A stretch of 64,000 nucleotides of DNA from Cognatishimia coralii (GCF_037478305.1 NZ_JBBGAZ010000008.1:1-64000), one strand, 5' to 3'; numbered from the stretch's first letter, positions 1-9,455 are shown. The notes: a model not told the origin generated them from the sequence alone. A program made the numbers and translations.

Positions 1-45
1 TCTGAAACCGCGCCCGAAGCGCATCCGGCAATGGTGCTGGCATGA

Positions 46-3000
46 TCCATCCTCCCAAACAAGAGGAATCACAAATCAAGCCTCAAGGGAATCCCAAATG
101 ATTCAATCTTTCGGTCGGACGCTTTAAGGACGAGCGGTACTGACTCGGTCGGTGTCTTTGCAACTTCGGTCGGCGGCAGCGGTGGTAGCGGCGGGTCATC
201 TGGTGGGCTAGGCAGCGTCGGAGGTTCAGGGGGCGCCGCCGCAGGGGGCGGCACGGTCACCGTAAACAACGTTTCCTCGATCACCACAACCGGTGAGGCG
301 GGGCGCGGCATCCTGGCACAGTCCTTCGGAGGCGCGGGATCAGGCGGGGGAATTGCTTTCGGCCTGCTGTTTTCACAAGGAGGCAACGCTGGCAATGCCG
401 GAGACGGTGGCGATGTAAACGTCACAAACTCCGGAACTTTGACAACGCATGGGCGCGCCGCTTCGGGAATTCTCGCGCAATCACTCGGAGGCGGCGGCGG
501 TGCTGGCGGATCTTCTGTATCAATCACGGCGCTGGGAGGAACCGGTAGCAACGGCGGTTCAGCCAACAATGTGCGGGTCACCAATACGCTTGGTGGGTCC
601 ATCACGACAAGCGGCGAAGGGGCTACGGGTATTCTTGGGCAATCCACGGGGGGTGCCGGCGGGGATGCCGGTGTCTCAGTTGGACTTGTTGCAATTGGTG
701 GCAGCGGAGACGCGGGTGGCAACGGGAGCACTGTCGTTCTTAGAAACGACGGTAGCATTCTGACGAGAGGTAACAGCGCCAGTGGAATAAAAGCACAATC
801 GATTGGCGGTGGCGGCGGCAATGGCGGCATTTCCGTGGGTCTTGTTAGTGTCGGTGGCTCGGGCAATGCGGCCGGGAACGGAGGATTTGCGGGTGTCTTC
901 AACACAGGAAAGATTGAAACACGCGGCGCATCATCAGCCGCGATCGTCGCGCAGTCCATTGGTGGCGGCGGCGGTGACGGTGGAGTCGGTGTAGGAGTCG
1001 CAGTGGGTCCCGGCGCTGCGAGCGTGGCAATTGGTGGCTCAGGTGGAGCCGGAGGACACGGCGGAACTGTTCGAATTAACGAGGATATGGCCGCGAACAA
1101 TTTGAACAGCGATCTTTTGACAAAAGGGCGTGCCTCGACAGGCGTTTTGGCGCAGTCCATTGGGGGCGGCGGTGGTAATGGCGGATTTGCAGGCAGCTTT
1201 AGCCTGGCCGTGACGGCCTCTGCAGCTGTCGCGGTTGGCGGATCCGGTGGTAGAGGGGGGCATGGCGGATCCGTTGATGCTCGAATGGGCGGCACGATTG
1301 TAACTGAGGGCGAGGACGCATCCGGCATTGTTGCGCAGTCCATTGGCGGTGGCGGTGGGAATGGATCCTTCGCTTTGGCCCTGGCCGGAGCCGGTCAGGC
1401 AAGCGCTTCCGTCGCGGTTGGTCAAGCCGGCGGGGCGGGCGGAAACGGTGGGACTGTGTCTGTCACCAATTGGGCCAATATCCAAACCAAAGAGAGTCGC
1501 TCATTGGGTATTCTGGCACAGTCCATCGGCGGTGGTGGCGGCAACGCCGGATACACGATTAGCGGCGCAGCCGCGCAGACCTTTGCTGGCAACGTCAACG
1601 TTGGTGCAAACGGTGGCGCAGCAGGGAGCGGTGGCTCGTTGACGGTCACGAACGAGGGGGCAATTACCACAAATGGCGAAAACTCCAAGGCTATTCTGGC
1701 ACAATCCGTTGGCGGCGGCGGAGGAATAGGAGGCTTTGGGATCGGCGTCGCCTTGTCTCGGACTGCGGCCACGTCGGTCAACGTCGGCGGAAGCGGTGGC
1801 GCTGGAAAACATGGTGGCAACGTCACCGTCATCAACAAAGCGGCTCTCGTGACCACTAAAGACAGCTCATTTGGTATCGAAGCGCAATCTGTAGGCGGCG
1901 CAGGGGGCACCGCGGGCTTTGCCATCGGTGCCGGTGCGACATTGGACGGCGCTGGTGCACTTGCCGTGAATATCGGCGGTTTAGGTGGTGGCGGAGACCA
2001 TGGCGGCGCTGTTGTCGTGGAAAACACCGGAAGTATATTTACAAGCGGAAACCGGTCCACGGCTCTGCTTGCCCAATCCATCGGCGGAGGGGGAGGCAAT
2101 GGCGGTTTTGCGATCGGTCAGGCCTTGACCGTTACTGGCGCAGCCGGAGTTTCCACGTCCATTGGAGGCACCGGCGGTAGCGGAAGCAACGGTGGAGCGG
2201 TTACGGTCAAAAGTCACCATCTGGCTGCTCCTTCCGGAGCCGGGGCAACGATCCAAACATCGGGGACTGACGCGATTGGCATACACGCTCATTCGATCGG
2301 TGGCGGAGGTGGTATGGGCGGCTTCGCGATCGCGTCCTCTGTCGCACTTTCAATCGGAAGTCCCACAAATCGGTTTGCGGCAGCGGTCTCCGTCGGTGGA
2401 ACAGGCGGCAACGGCGGTGCTGGCGGACAGGTCACCATCGATACTAAGGATCGCATTTTGACCACCGGCGACGGCGCGAATGGAATTCTGGCGCAATCCA
2501 CTGGCGGCGGCGGCGGCTATGGCGGATTTGCAGTAAGTTTCGGCAGTGCCGGCAAAGCAATGAATTCTGCGTCTGCAACTGTTGCCATAGGTGGGACTGG
2601 TGGCACGGGTGCCACCGGGGGTGTTGTCACGATCACGACAGGTGGCGCGATGGAAACGCGGGGGAACTACGCTACTGCAGTCCAAGCCCAATCCGTCGGT
2701 GGGGGTGGAGGCATGGGCGGCTTTGGCGCTGGTGTTTCAACGGGTCTAGGTGCGAATTCTGCCCAGATCGCCGTGTCTATCGGCGGCACTGGTGGGGCTG
2801 GGAACCATGGCGGTGACGTCACCATCAATCAAAATGGGTCTATTCTGACGACCGGAGGGACATCGTGGGGGATTTTGGCGCAGTCCATCGGCGGTGGAGG
2901 CGGCAACGGAGCCCTTGCTCTGAGTGGCGCACTTGGTGGAATTAATGCCAAAAACGCGGCGACCACGATTGGTGGTTCAGGGGGATCGGGCTCAAACGGC

Positions 3001-6000
3001 GGCGTTGTCACCATCGCAAATACAGGGTCCATTCGGACCGAAGGCGAGAGTTCTTTTGCGATTTTCGCGCAGTCCATAGGTGGCGGTGGCGGCACCGGCG
3101 GATCTGCTGGGGCACTCGCCGGTGGTGCAACTGGTATAGGTGCAGGAAAGAACATCAATCTATCCACAACGGTTGGGGGCTCGGGCGGAAATGGATCCAA
3201 CGGAGGAGTGGTAAACGTAACGAATGACGGGAACCTGACCACACTCAGCGAAGCGGCCATTGGCATCTATGCACAGTCCATCGGTGGAGGAGGAGGAGAC
3301 GGGGGAAGTGCAATGACTGGCTTGCTTGGCTTGGTTGGCGGCCGCGAAGGTAAGACAATTAATGCGGGCGTTACGATTGGCGGCAGTGGCGGTTCGGGGC
3401 AAGTTGGTGGTGCTGTCAATGTCGTAAACCGAGCCACTATCAGAACCGCAGGCGCGGATGCTCAGGGTATCCGGGCAGTTTCCGTTGGCGGTGGAGGAGG
3501 AGCCGGCGCAAGAGCAGGTTCGCTTTCATTGATTCAAGGCAGACCTAAAGGTTGCCGCGTGAACCTAAACTTTGCGTGCAAAGCGCCTACCAACTTCAAA
3601 GACAGTAACATCAATCTTCAATTGCTCATTGGAGGTACAGGCGGATCTGGCAACCATGGCGGTGATGTGGACGTAAACAACGACGGAATGATTTTTACAA
3701 CGGGTCCTGCAGCCCATGCGATCCAGGCGCAGTCGATTGGAGCAGGTGGAGGCTCGGCTGGCAGCGCAAAAGTCGGTATTCCTACTCGTTTGCCTACGGA
3801 GGCCGTGTTGCCAACGAACGCTATAATATCCTACACGTCCAAACAAGGCGAGCTTGCCAATCATGCAGTAAGTATCGGCGGGAAAGGCGGCGCAACAGGC
3901 AACGGTGGCACTGTCGCTGTAAACAACTCTGCAACACTTAGCGTTTCCGGGGACGATGGGATGGGTGTGCTGGCCCAATCCATCGGCGGCGGTGGCGGTG
4001 TTGGGGGCCTTGCTAATTCAGGGCGCACTGGAACCTTTTCAGTTGGTGGTGAAGGCGGCTCTGCCGGCAACGGCGGTGCAGTCACTGTAACCCTAGAAAC
4101 CGGTTCGGTTATCTCCACAACGGGAAATGGCGGCCACGGAGCCTTCGCGCAATCTGTTGGTGGCGGTGGTGGCATCGGCGGAGGCGGCCAGGCCGGGCGC
4201 TTTATTGGCGGAGGTCACGATAGACCCAATCTGAATCCAAAAGTATTTGCGGTCAGTTATTTACAAGTTGCCATAGCAGGAAGTGGTGGGCCAAGCGGTG
4301 ATGGAGGGGTTGTTGCTGTCAGCAATGATGGAAGCATTCAAACACTAGGAAACGATGCGACGGGCATCGTCGCGCAATCTGTTGGTGGCGGTGGTGGTTC
4401 TGCAGGCGGACGTGCCTCTGCGACATTCAGTTTCGGCGGCACCGGTGGCGCGCAGGGAAATGGCGGCAAGGTCACTGTGTCAAACACCGGTGCAATCGAT
4501 GTGGCTGGAGAGCGTTCAAGCGGTATCGAAGCGCAAAGCATTGGCGGGGGTGGCGGTCGGGGCGGCCAAGCTGGGGCCACCGCTGTTTTGCCGTCTGAAA
4601 CCCAGGCCATCGTGCTGCCTGGTCTGTTGTCCGTCGGCGGCACTGGAGGTGCTGGAGGCTCTGGTGGTGAAGTGGGTGTGACCAACTCGGGCGATATATT
4701 TGTCCGTGGAGCGCATAGCTACGGAATTATTGCGCAGTCGATCGGCGGCGGCGGTGGTATCGGAGGAAATACACTCAGCCTTTTGGCCGTGGGCGGCGGT
4801 GATGGCGTTTCCGGCGATGGTGGAAAAGTAAAAGTCACCCATCAAGCAGGGGCCAACATTACAACTTTCGCCGACAAAAGTCTTGGTATTCTGGCCCAAT
4901 CGGTGGGAGGCGGTGGCGGAGCGACAGGCCTCGCAACCGGTGCTTTGTCTTTTGGTGGCAAGGCCACAACTTCGGGCAAGGGTGGCAAAGTCGACGTGGA
5001 AACACTGGGTGACATTTCCACGGCCGGTGCTGGCTCTCATGGCGTTTTGGCGCAATCACTGGGTGGCGGTGGCGGAACGAGCGGCGGAGCCGACGGGATA
5101 GTCGCGATATCAGGATCTGGTGCCACCGGATCGGACGGCCACGCTGTCGACGTCCTCAATCGCGGGAGTATCTCCACCTCTGGAAAAGCTGCGCATGGCA
5201 TTATTGCCCAGTCCATCGGCGGAGGTGGTGGATTTGTCACTGCTACCGTGACCAGCGACAGCGTGTTCAATTTTTCTGGCACAGCGGGTGGCCAGGGCGA
5301 CGGCGGGCGCGTGATTGTGAACAACTATGGCAGCGTGACAGCCAGCGGTAACAACAGCATTGGTATTCTGGCGCAAAGCGATGGCCAGACTCCAACGGGT
5401 GATGTCGACGTCTACAACTGGACAATGGGAACCAGTGTCATAGGCGGAAAAGGCGGGGCCGCGATCTCTATTTTGAATGGCCGGAACAACCAAGTCATTA
5501 ACATGGCAAATGTATCCAATGCGGGTGGTGTCTCGGAACTCGCCATCTTAAGCGGAGATCAAAATGAGACTGTTCTGAACAATGGCGTTATAAGCGGAAA
5601 CATCGACTTGGGCGCTGGCACCAACCAAATACGAAACAATGTGACGGGCACCTTGAACTCTGGGGCTGTATTGAACGCAGGCAACACGAATGCCTCTGTT
5701 CGCAACTTGGGAACTGTCAGCGTCGGCGGTAGCAACAATATCCTGACGACAGCACTAAATGGCAGTTATTCTCAGGATGGTAAGCTGCTCATCGAGTTGC
5801 GCCATATCCCGCATTCTACGCAACAAGCGGACACAGATGTATTGGACATCTCAGGACGCGCAGTGGTCGAAGGAGAGCTTCAAGTCTCTGTGTTGAACGC
5901 TCAACAGGCTGCGCCGGGCATCCATTCCGTTGCAGTTCTAGATGCTGCACAAGGTGTGACTCAGGGGTTTATGCCCACACTCAACGCACCTAACTCTGCA

Positions 6001-7170
6001 GTGGCAGCTTTCAGTCTGTCTCGCGGATCCAATACGATCAATCTTGACTATGAGATTAACTATGCACCAACCGGTTTAACCGGTGCAGCTCTTGCGTTTG
6101 GTCGCTATTTAAATCAGGCTCAGGCGAATGGGGGCGGCAGTGGTCTGGAGACGATCATCGCGACTTTGACCCAACCTGGATCAACAGTTCAGGTGTTGCA
6201 GGACAGCTATGCGTCCTTGGATCCTCAGCCAATATCAACAGGTATTTCCACGAGCACATTGACCGTTTCTGATTTCGCAAATTCACTGCGTAGCTGTGCC
6301 CAGAAAACAGGTCCCAATCGATTTATTGCTGAAGGCAATTGCAACTGGATGGCCCGCACTCAACGCGATTTTGATGTATCGCAGGACGGAACACGTGCGG
6401 CATCGCACACTCGCGTGTTGCAGACGACCTTTGGGGTGCAGCGCCGAGCAGATACAGGGGACTTCTGGGGCATTGGCGGCTCGATCGGCAGCGCGGGCGT
6501 GACGTCAGGTACCGCCTATCAAAGCTCGGGCGAAGTGTATCAGCTTGGCGCAGTCCTTAAGCGTCAGCAAGAAAACCGAGTGCTCAGCGGCAGCTTCATT
6601 CTTGGTGCTGCAGACTTTAATGCGCAGCGATCCGTGACAGTCGGTGGCGTGACATCGACAGCCTTCAGTCAGCAACCACTCCGTTTTGTATCAACGGCTC
6701 TTAAATACGCCCAAGTTTACGAGCGCGGAGCAAGCTTCTTTAAACCATTAGCCGAAGTATCTGTTACAGGGATGCAGCAGAAGGGGTTTTCGGAAACCGG
6801 CGCAGGTGCTGCCAACATGACGATCGACGGTCGCACAGACTGGCGAGCTGACCTGGAGCTGGGATTGGGCGCTGGGCGTGAATTCCAATTGCCGGGCGGT
6901 GAAACAGTGATCCGAATTCACGGTGAGTTGGGCCTTCAGCACCGCATCCTCGGCGAAGAAGCGACTCTCAGCGCCCGTTTTGCTGGCTCCCAAGCCGCAG
7001 GTGCCGGGCTACAAACGGGATCGGGAGAAGACAAAACCCTGGCCAAAGTCGCCATTGGTTTGGACCTCTTGGGGAGCGATGGCGGCGCGTTAAGGCTTGA
7101 TGCAAGCTCGCGCTTGGGTGAACGTACGAGAGACGTCCGCGCAGGCCTAAAGTTTTCGCTGGATTTTTGA
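46..7170 (+). CDS. giant glycine-rich autotransporter, 5' end unresolved
   Basis: A surface or secreted adhesin-type protein of more than 2,240 residues is predicted. The passenger holds about 28 imperfect units of roughly 60-85 residues, each ending in a core like GILAQSIGGGGGxGG after a beta-strand V-x-V-x-N-x-G-x-I-x-T-x-G segment. From about 6300 the sequence changes to an autotransporter beta-barrel (two Cys near its start, alternating aromatic strands) ending in LKFSLDF with the typical terminal Phe. The first in-frame ATG is at 439, but repeat coding clearly continues upstream in the same frame (units at about 130-180 and 250-340) back to a TGA at 43-45, with no in-frame ATG and no signal peptide. 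An ATG at 98 with an AAGGGA ribosome site is in another frame and stops at 125. The gene is therefore 5'-truncated, frameshifted, or uses an unusual start. The next gene begins 12 bases after the stop. Confidence 0.85.
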   Translation, partial: SILPNKRNHKSSLKGIPNDSIFRSDALRTSGTDSVGVFATSVGGSGGSGGSSGGLGSVGGSGGAAAGGGTVTVNNVSSITTTGEAGRGILAQSFGGAGSGGGIAFGLLFSQGGNAGNAGDGGDVNVTNSGTLTTHGRAASGILAQSLGGGGGAGGSSVSITALGGTGSNGGSANNVRVTNTLGGSITTSGEGATGILGQSTGGAGGDAGVSVGLVAIGGSGDAGGNGSTVVLRNDGSILTRGNSASGIKAQSIGGGGGNGGISVGLVSVGGSGNAAGNGGFAGVFNTGKIETRGASSAAIVAQSIGGGGGDGGVGVGVAVGPGAASVAIGGSGGAGGHGGTVRINEDMAANNLNSDLLTKGRASTGVLAQSIGGGGGNGGFAGSFSLAVTASAAVAVGGSGGRGGHGGSVDARMGGTIVTEGEDASGIVAQSIGGGGGNGSFALALAGAGQASASVAVGQAGGAGGNGGTVSVTNWANIQTKESRSLGILAQSIGGGGGNAGYTISGAAAQTFAGNVNVGANGGAAGSGGSLTVTNEGAITTNGENSKAILAQSVGGGGGIGGFGIGVALSRTAATSVNVGGSGGAGKHGGNVTVINKAALVTTKDSSFGIEAQSVGGAGGTAGFAIGAGATLDGAGALAVNIGGLGGGGDHGGAVVVENTGSIFTSGNRSTALLAQSIGGGGGNGGFAIGQALTVTGAAGVSTSIGGTGGSGSNGGAVTVKSHHLAAPSGAGATIQTSGTDAIGIHAHSIGGGGGMGGFAIASSVALSIGSPTNRFAAAVSVGGTGGNGGAGGQVTIDTKDRILTTGDGANGILAQSTGGGGGYGGFAVSFGSAGKAMNSASATVAIGGTGGTGATGGVVTITTGGAMETRGNYATAVQAQSVGGGGGMGGFGAGVSTGLGANSAQIAVSIGGTGGAGNHGGDVTINQNGSILTTGGTSWGILAQSIGGGGGNGALALSGALGGINAKNAATTIGGSGGSGSNGGVVTIANTGSIRTEGESSFAIFAQSIGGGGGTGGSAGALAGGATGIGAGKNINLSTTVGGSGGNGSNGGVVNVTNDGNLTTLSEAAIGIYAQSIGGGGGDGGSAMTGLLGLVGGREGKTINAGVTIGGSGGSGQVGGAVNVVNRATIRTAGADAQGIRAVSVGGGGGAGARAGSLSLIQGRPKGCRVNLNFACKAPTNFKDSNINLQLLIGGTGGSGNHGGDVDVNNDGMIFTTGPAAHAIQAQSIGAGGGSAGSAKVGIPTRLPTEAVLPTNAIISYTSKQGELANHAVSIGGKGGATGNGGTVAVNNSATLSVSGDDGMGVLAQSIGGGGGVGGLANSGRTGTFSVGGEGGSAGNGGAVTVTLETGSVISTTGNGGHGAFAQSVGGGGGIGGGGQAGRFIGGGHDRPNLNPKVFAVSYLQVAIAGSGGPSGDGGVVAVSNDGSIQTLGNDATGIVAQSVGGGGGSAGGRASATFSFGGTGGAQGNGGKVTVSNTGAIDVAGERSSGIEAQSIGGGGGRGGQAGATAVLPSETQAIVLPGLLSVGGTGGAGGSGGEVGVTNSGDIFVRGAHSYGIIAQSIGGGGGIGGNTLSLLAVGGGDGVSGDGGKVKVTHQAGANITTFADKSLGILAQSVGGGGGATGLATGALSFGGKATTSGKGGKVDVETLGDISTAGAGSHGVLAQSLGGGGGTSGGADGIVAISGSGATGSDGHAVDVLNRGSISTSGKAAHGIIAQSIGGGGGFVTATVTSDSVFNFSGTAGGQGDGGRVIVNNYGSVTASGNNSIGILAQSDGQTPTGDVDVYNWTMGTSVIGGKGGAAISILNGRNNQVINMANVSNAGGVSELAILSGDQNETVLNNGVISGNIDLGAGTNQIRNNVTGTLNSGAVLNAGNTNASVRNLGTVSVGGSNNILTTALNGSYSQDGKLLIELRHIPHSTQQADTDVLDISGRAVVEGELQVSVLNAQQAAPGIHSVAVLDAAQGVTQGFMPTLNAPNSAVAAFSLSRGSNTINLDYEINYAPTGLTGAALAFGRYLNQAQANGGGSGLETIIATLTQPGSTVQVLQDSYASLDPQPISTGISTSTLTVSDFANSLRSCAQKTGPNRFIAEGNCNWMARTQRDFDVSQDGTRAASHTRVLQTTFGVQRRADTGDFWGIGGSIGSAGVTSGTAYQSSGEVYQLGAVLKRQQENRVLSGSFILGAADFNAQRSVTVGGVTSTAFSQQPLRFVSTALKYAQVYERGASFFKPLAEVSVTGMQQKGFSETGAGAANMTIDGRTDWRADLELGLGAGREFQLPGGETVIRIHGELGLQHRILGEEATLSARFAGSQAAGAGLQTGSGEDKTLAKVAIGLDLLGSDGGALRLDASSRLGERTRDVRAGLKFSLDF

Positions 7171-7182
7171 GTGGAGAATAAA

Positions 7183-7659
7183 ATGATTCGAGTAGTGTTT
7201 GCCTTGTCGGCGATCTTTTCCTTTACCTTTGGAAACGGGCTTGCCGCCCAAGAGGAAAGTGCTTGGCGGACATTTTGCACCAGCGAAGCACGCAATGCGC
7301 CTGCAATTTGCATCATGGAGCAAACGATCACGCTGCAAGAGACGGGTCAACAGTTTGCGAGTATGAGAGTCGTTTCTGACGGCAAGCAACCCCCCAACCT
7401 TATCCTGAATCTTCCTCTTGGTGTTTCGATCCAACAGGGCGTTTTTCTGAAAATTGACGAACTGAGCGCACAGGACATCCCATTGACGACTTGTGAATCA
7501 GATGGGTGTTTTGCAAGTAAACCCCTGAGTGAAACTCTGGGTGCGTCGCTGCGCGCCGGGTCAGTGGCTGTCGCCAGCTTTCAAAACCTCGCAAATCAAG
7601 AAATTACCGTGGAGTTTTCTCTTGTCGGGTTCACTGCAGCACTTGAAAGGCTGCGGTAA
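7183..7659 (+). CDS. IalB-family secreted protein
   Basis: A 158-residue exported protein resembling the invasion-associated locus B (IalB) family. It has a signal peptide (about residues 1-22, ending GLAAQ) and a compact domain with paired cysteines (FCTSEARNAPAICIMEQ and TTCESDGCF) and the family-like stretch LPLGVSIQQGVFLKID. I chose the ATG at 7183 because GTGGAG lies six bases before it; an in-frame GTG at 7171 is also possible. It follows the autotransporter stop by 12 bases and is probably co-transcribed. IalB-like proteins are periplasmic or envelope-associated in alphaproteobacteria and their biochemical role is unclear; a role in export or display of the autotransporter is only inference from position. 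Confidence 0.8.
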   Translation: MIRVVFALSAIFSFTFGNGLAAQEESAWRTFCTSEARNAPAICIMEQTITLQETGQQFASMRVVSDGKQPPNLILNLPLGVSIQQGVFLKIDELSAQDIPLTTCESDGCFASKPLSETLGASLRAGSVAVASFQNLANQEITVEFSLVGFTAALERLR

Positions 7660-7805
7660 GACGAGGGAGTTGTACAAGAATTCAATCTATGAGCCCGCTT
7701 TGACACGCTATTTTATTAGGGCTCAGCAACATCCTTGGGGGAGTTGCGGCGGTAGAGCCAAGTCTGACCTTTCAGATAGGCATAGCGGATCTGTGCTGAC
7801 ATCTG

Positions 7806-8009
7806 TCAGGTTCCTTTCGGTTTAAAAATGCGGGAAGTGATCTTTCGCAAGATCATGTCGAAGTCTGGCTCGCCGTACTCACCTTCGAGCGGGCCAGTTA
7901 AAGAGTAGCCACCGACGCAGTCGTCGTAGACCTCATCCACGAGGAAGAGGTGTTCTGGGATGTCGTCGAAAGCCCTGATGACTACATGGTCTCCAAGATG
8001 GAGGTCCAT
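7806..8009 (-). CDS. small hypothetical acidic protein, 67 aa
   Basis: A short open frame starting MDLHLGDHVVIRAFDD and rich in acidic and aromatic residues (VDEVYDDCVGGYSLTGPLEGEYGEPD), which reads like a real protein rather than a shadow. There is no transmembrane segment or signal peptide. The ATG lies one base after the TAA of a tiny upstream frame (8011-8106), suggesting translational coupling; its own ribosome site is weak. I do not recognise the family. It lies downstream of a terminator on the same strand, so its promoter would have to lie between about 8010 and 8175. Confidence 0.5.
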   Translation of the reverse strand: MDLHLGDHVVIRAFDDIPEHLFLVDEVYDDCVGGYSLTGPLEGEYGEPDFDMILRKITSRIFKPKGT

Positions 8010-8430
8010 GTTAGGATCTCGCCAGCAAGAGGTCCGGGAGGACGAAGCCGAGTGCCAGAGACATCGGTACCGGGAGCGGTATTGGCTGCATCCACGCAGG
8101 CATCATCGCCAGCAGGACGATGCAGTAGGACAGACCGTTGGGGATGAGTGGCCTTACGTCCTATCCCCATCGTAGGAAAAGAAAAAGGGCCAGCCTCAAG
8201 CTGACCCCCAACACGCACCAAAGCGTGAAAGAGCTGAACATCTGAATATCTCCTCTAAGAGTTCTCTTTATTCAGATGCTTGGTTTTGCTCGGTTTTTCG
8301 GCCCATGGCCGCAATTTACTCAAACATGCAGACGCTGCACTGCGGTGCGCCAACCCAGAAATTAGCTTTAGTTGCTCGGCTTCGCTTATTAGAAAAACGA
8401 CAGATATACCAACCTCTCAGCTTGTGATGC
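8010..8430. other. intergenic region with two micro-frames
   Basis: No normal-length gene is seen here. On the minus strand a 26-codon frame (8161-8241) begins MFSSFTLW behind a good AGAGGAG ribosome site, but its second half is the terminator hairpin at 8187-8207, so it may be a leader peptide or chance. A second frame ending at 8011 could start at ATG 8106 and encodes a hydrophobic 31-residue peptide (MMPAWMQPIPLPVP...). The part from 8242 to 8430 is AT-richer and shows nothing further. Confidence 0.3.
8177..8207 (-). terminator. rho-independent terminator, leftward
   Basis: Read on the minus strand, GGGTCAGC-TTGAG-GCTGGCCC forms an eight-pair stem with one mismatch, followed by TTTTTCTTTT. 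It is placed to end transcripts coming leftward from the GntR-family regulator gene. Confidence 0.6.
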
Positions 8431-9228
8431 TCAAGAGGACAACAGCCTCCGTTTGTTGGACATCACCTCGCGGCGTTGGCGCTCAAGTCCTACTCTGAAA
8501 GACTTTTCTACGAAATCGATATGTTCCTTGGCTGCCCTTTTAGCGCGTGCAGGTTCACCTTCTATAACGGCGTTACCCAGTTCAAGGTGTTGGTCTAGTA
8601 GGATCCGCCCAGTGCCGTCTATCGTGCGCAGAAAATCGCGATTGTAGAAAACACTTTGTTGAGTCAGCTCAAAAATCGAAGCCATCATGTGAATGAGCGT
8701 CGCGTTTTGGCTGGCGTCGACGATCGCCGCGTGCAACGCGAAGTCTGCTTGACGAGAGGCCTCATTGTCTCCCGCCTCAAAAGCCGTGACCATTTTCTCT
8801 AGTATGTCCGTTATGCGCTCTTTGTCCGCACTGGTCGCGCGATCTGCCGCGAGGCGTGCAGCGAACCCCTCCTGTTCACGGCGATACTCCAGGTAGTCCA
8901 TGAACGCAGGTTCATGTCGACCATACAGGGAAATCAAGGCCGGCAACATGGCTTGGCCCGTCAGGGCAGAGACGAAAGTACCCTCGCCATGGCGAGTTAC
9001 AACAAGACCACGATCTTCAAGAATTTGCAGGGCTTCCCTGAGCTTTGGCCGAGACACTCCCAAAGCTTCAGAAAGCTCTCGTTCCGATGGCAATCGCTTG
9101 CCTTGTTTGAGAATTCCAGACGCTATCAGGTCTTCAACCTGCCTAACGACCGCGTCCGCCAATGATTCGTGACCGACCCGATCGAAAAGAGATTGGTTCG
9201 TGTTCTGTTGTTCCATCATCTCACCCAT
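8431..9228 (-). CDS. GntR-family (FadR/LldR-type) transcriptional regulator
   Basis: A 265-residue regulator. Residues about 20-85 form the GntR winged helix (GKRLPSERELSEALGVSR...LREALQILEDRGLV), and about 100-240 form the all-helical FCD ligand-binding domain, with the metal-site histidines in FALHAAIVDAS, the DQHLELGNAVIEG helix and KEHIDFV. It is divergent from the lactate TRAP and dehydrogenase operon, with a long palindrome between them, so it most likely controls that operon and responds to lactate like LldR. Effector identity is inferred from neighbours. Start: ATG 9228 gives the longest frame; ATG at 9219 or 9216 is nearly as plausible, as no strong ribosome site separates them. Confidence 0.88.
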   Translation of the reverse strand: MGEMMEQQNTNQSLFDRVGHESLADAVVRQVEDLIASGILKQGKRLPSERELSEALGVSRPKLREALQILEDRGLVVTRHGEGTFVSALTGQAMLPALISLYGRHEPAFMDYLEYRREQEGFAARLAADRATSADKERITDILEKMVTAFEAGDNEASRQADFALHAAIVDASQNATLIHMMASIFELTQQSVFYNRDFLRTIDGTGRILLDQHLELGNAVIEGEPARAKRAAKEHIDFVEKSFRVGLERQRREVMSNKRRLLSS

Positions 9229-9400
9229 CTTGGTGGTAAAATTAAATAACCTCTACAATAGGTTTGGCAAGTAAATTTGGTGAGATGTTTGAAATTTCAC
9301 TGGAGGCCAAGCGTTAAAAAGTCGAACTAAAACAATAATAAACGCAGAAATTTCTAGAAAAAACTTGCCTGAGTTATTTTCGATGAAAGGCAGCGTCAAC

Positions 9401-9455
9401 TAGACCATTGGTAAATAAAGTTGTTGACCTATTCATCTGGTCAACTTTATTTACC
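9401..9455 (+). promoter_or_regulatory. promoter and GntR operator for the lactate operon
   Basis: An imperfect inverted repeat has arms at 9410-9429 (GGTAAATAAAGTTGTTGACC) and 9439-9455 (GGTCAACTTTATTTACC); the right arm is the reverse complement of the left apart from a three-base GTT insertion. A TTGACC -35 (9424-9429) lies in the left arm, and a TTTATT -10-like element (9446-9451) lies 16 bases on. A regulator bound to the palindrome would cover the promoter. TGGTnnn and GACC half-sites fit the FadR subfamily in general form. Confidence 0.6.

Noticed and set aside
69..1343. A 424-residue minus-strand proline-rich frame
   Set aside because: It is the antisense image of the glycine-rich repeats (GGC/GGT read as Pro/Ala codons).
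439..5400. CRISPR-like periodic repeats
   Set aside because: The periodicity is in coding units of a single protein, with variable DNA sequence and no constant direct repeat plus unique spacer pattern.
7982..8221. A 79-residue minus-strand frame
   Set aside because: It overlaps the terminator and the end of the 67-residue gene, has Arg/Pro-rich shadow-like composition and no ribosome site.
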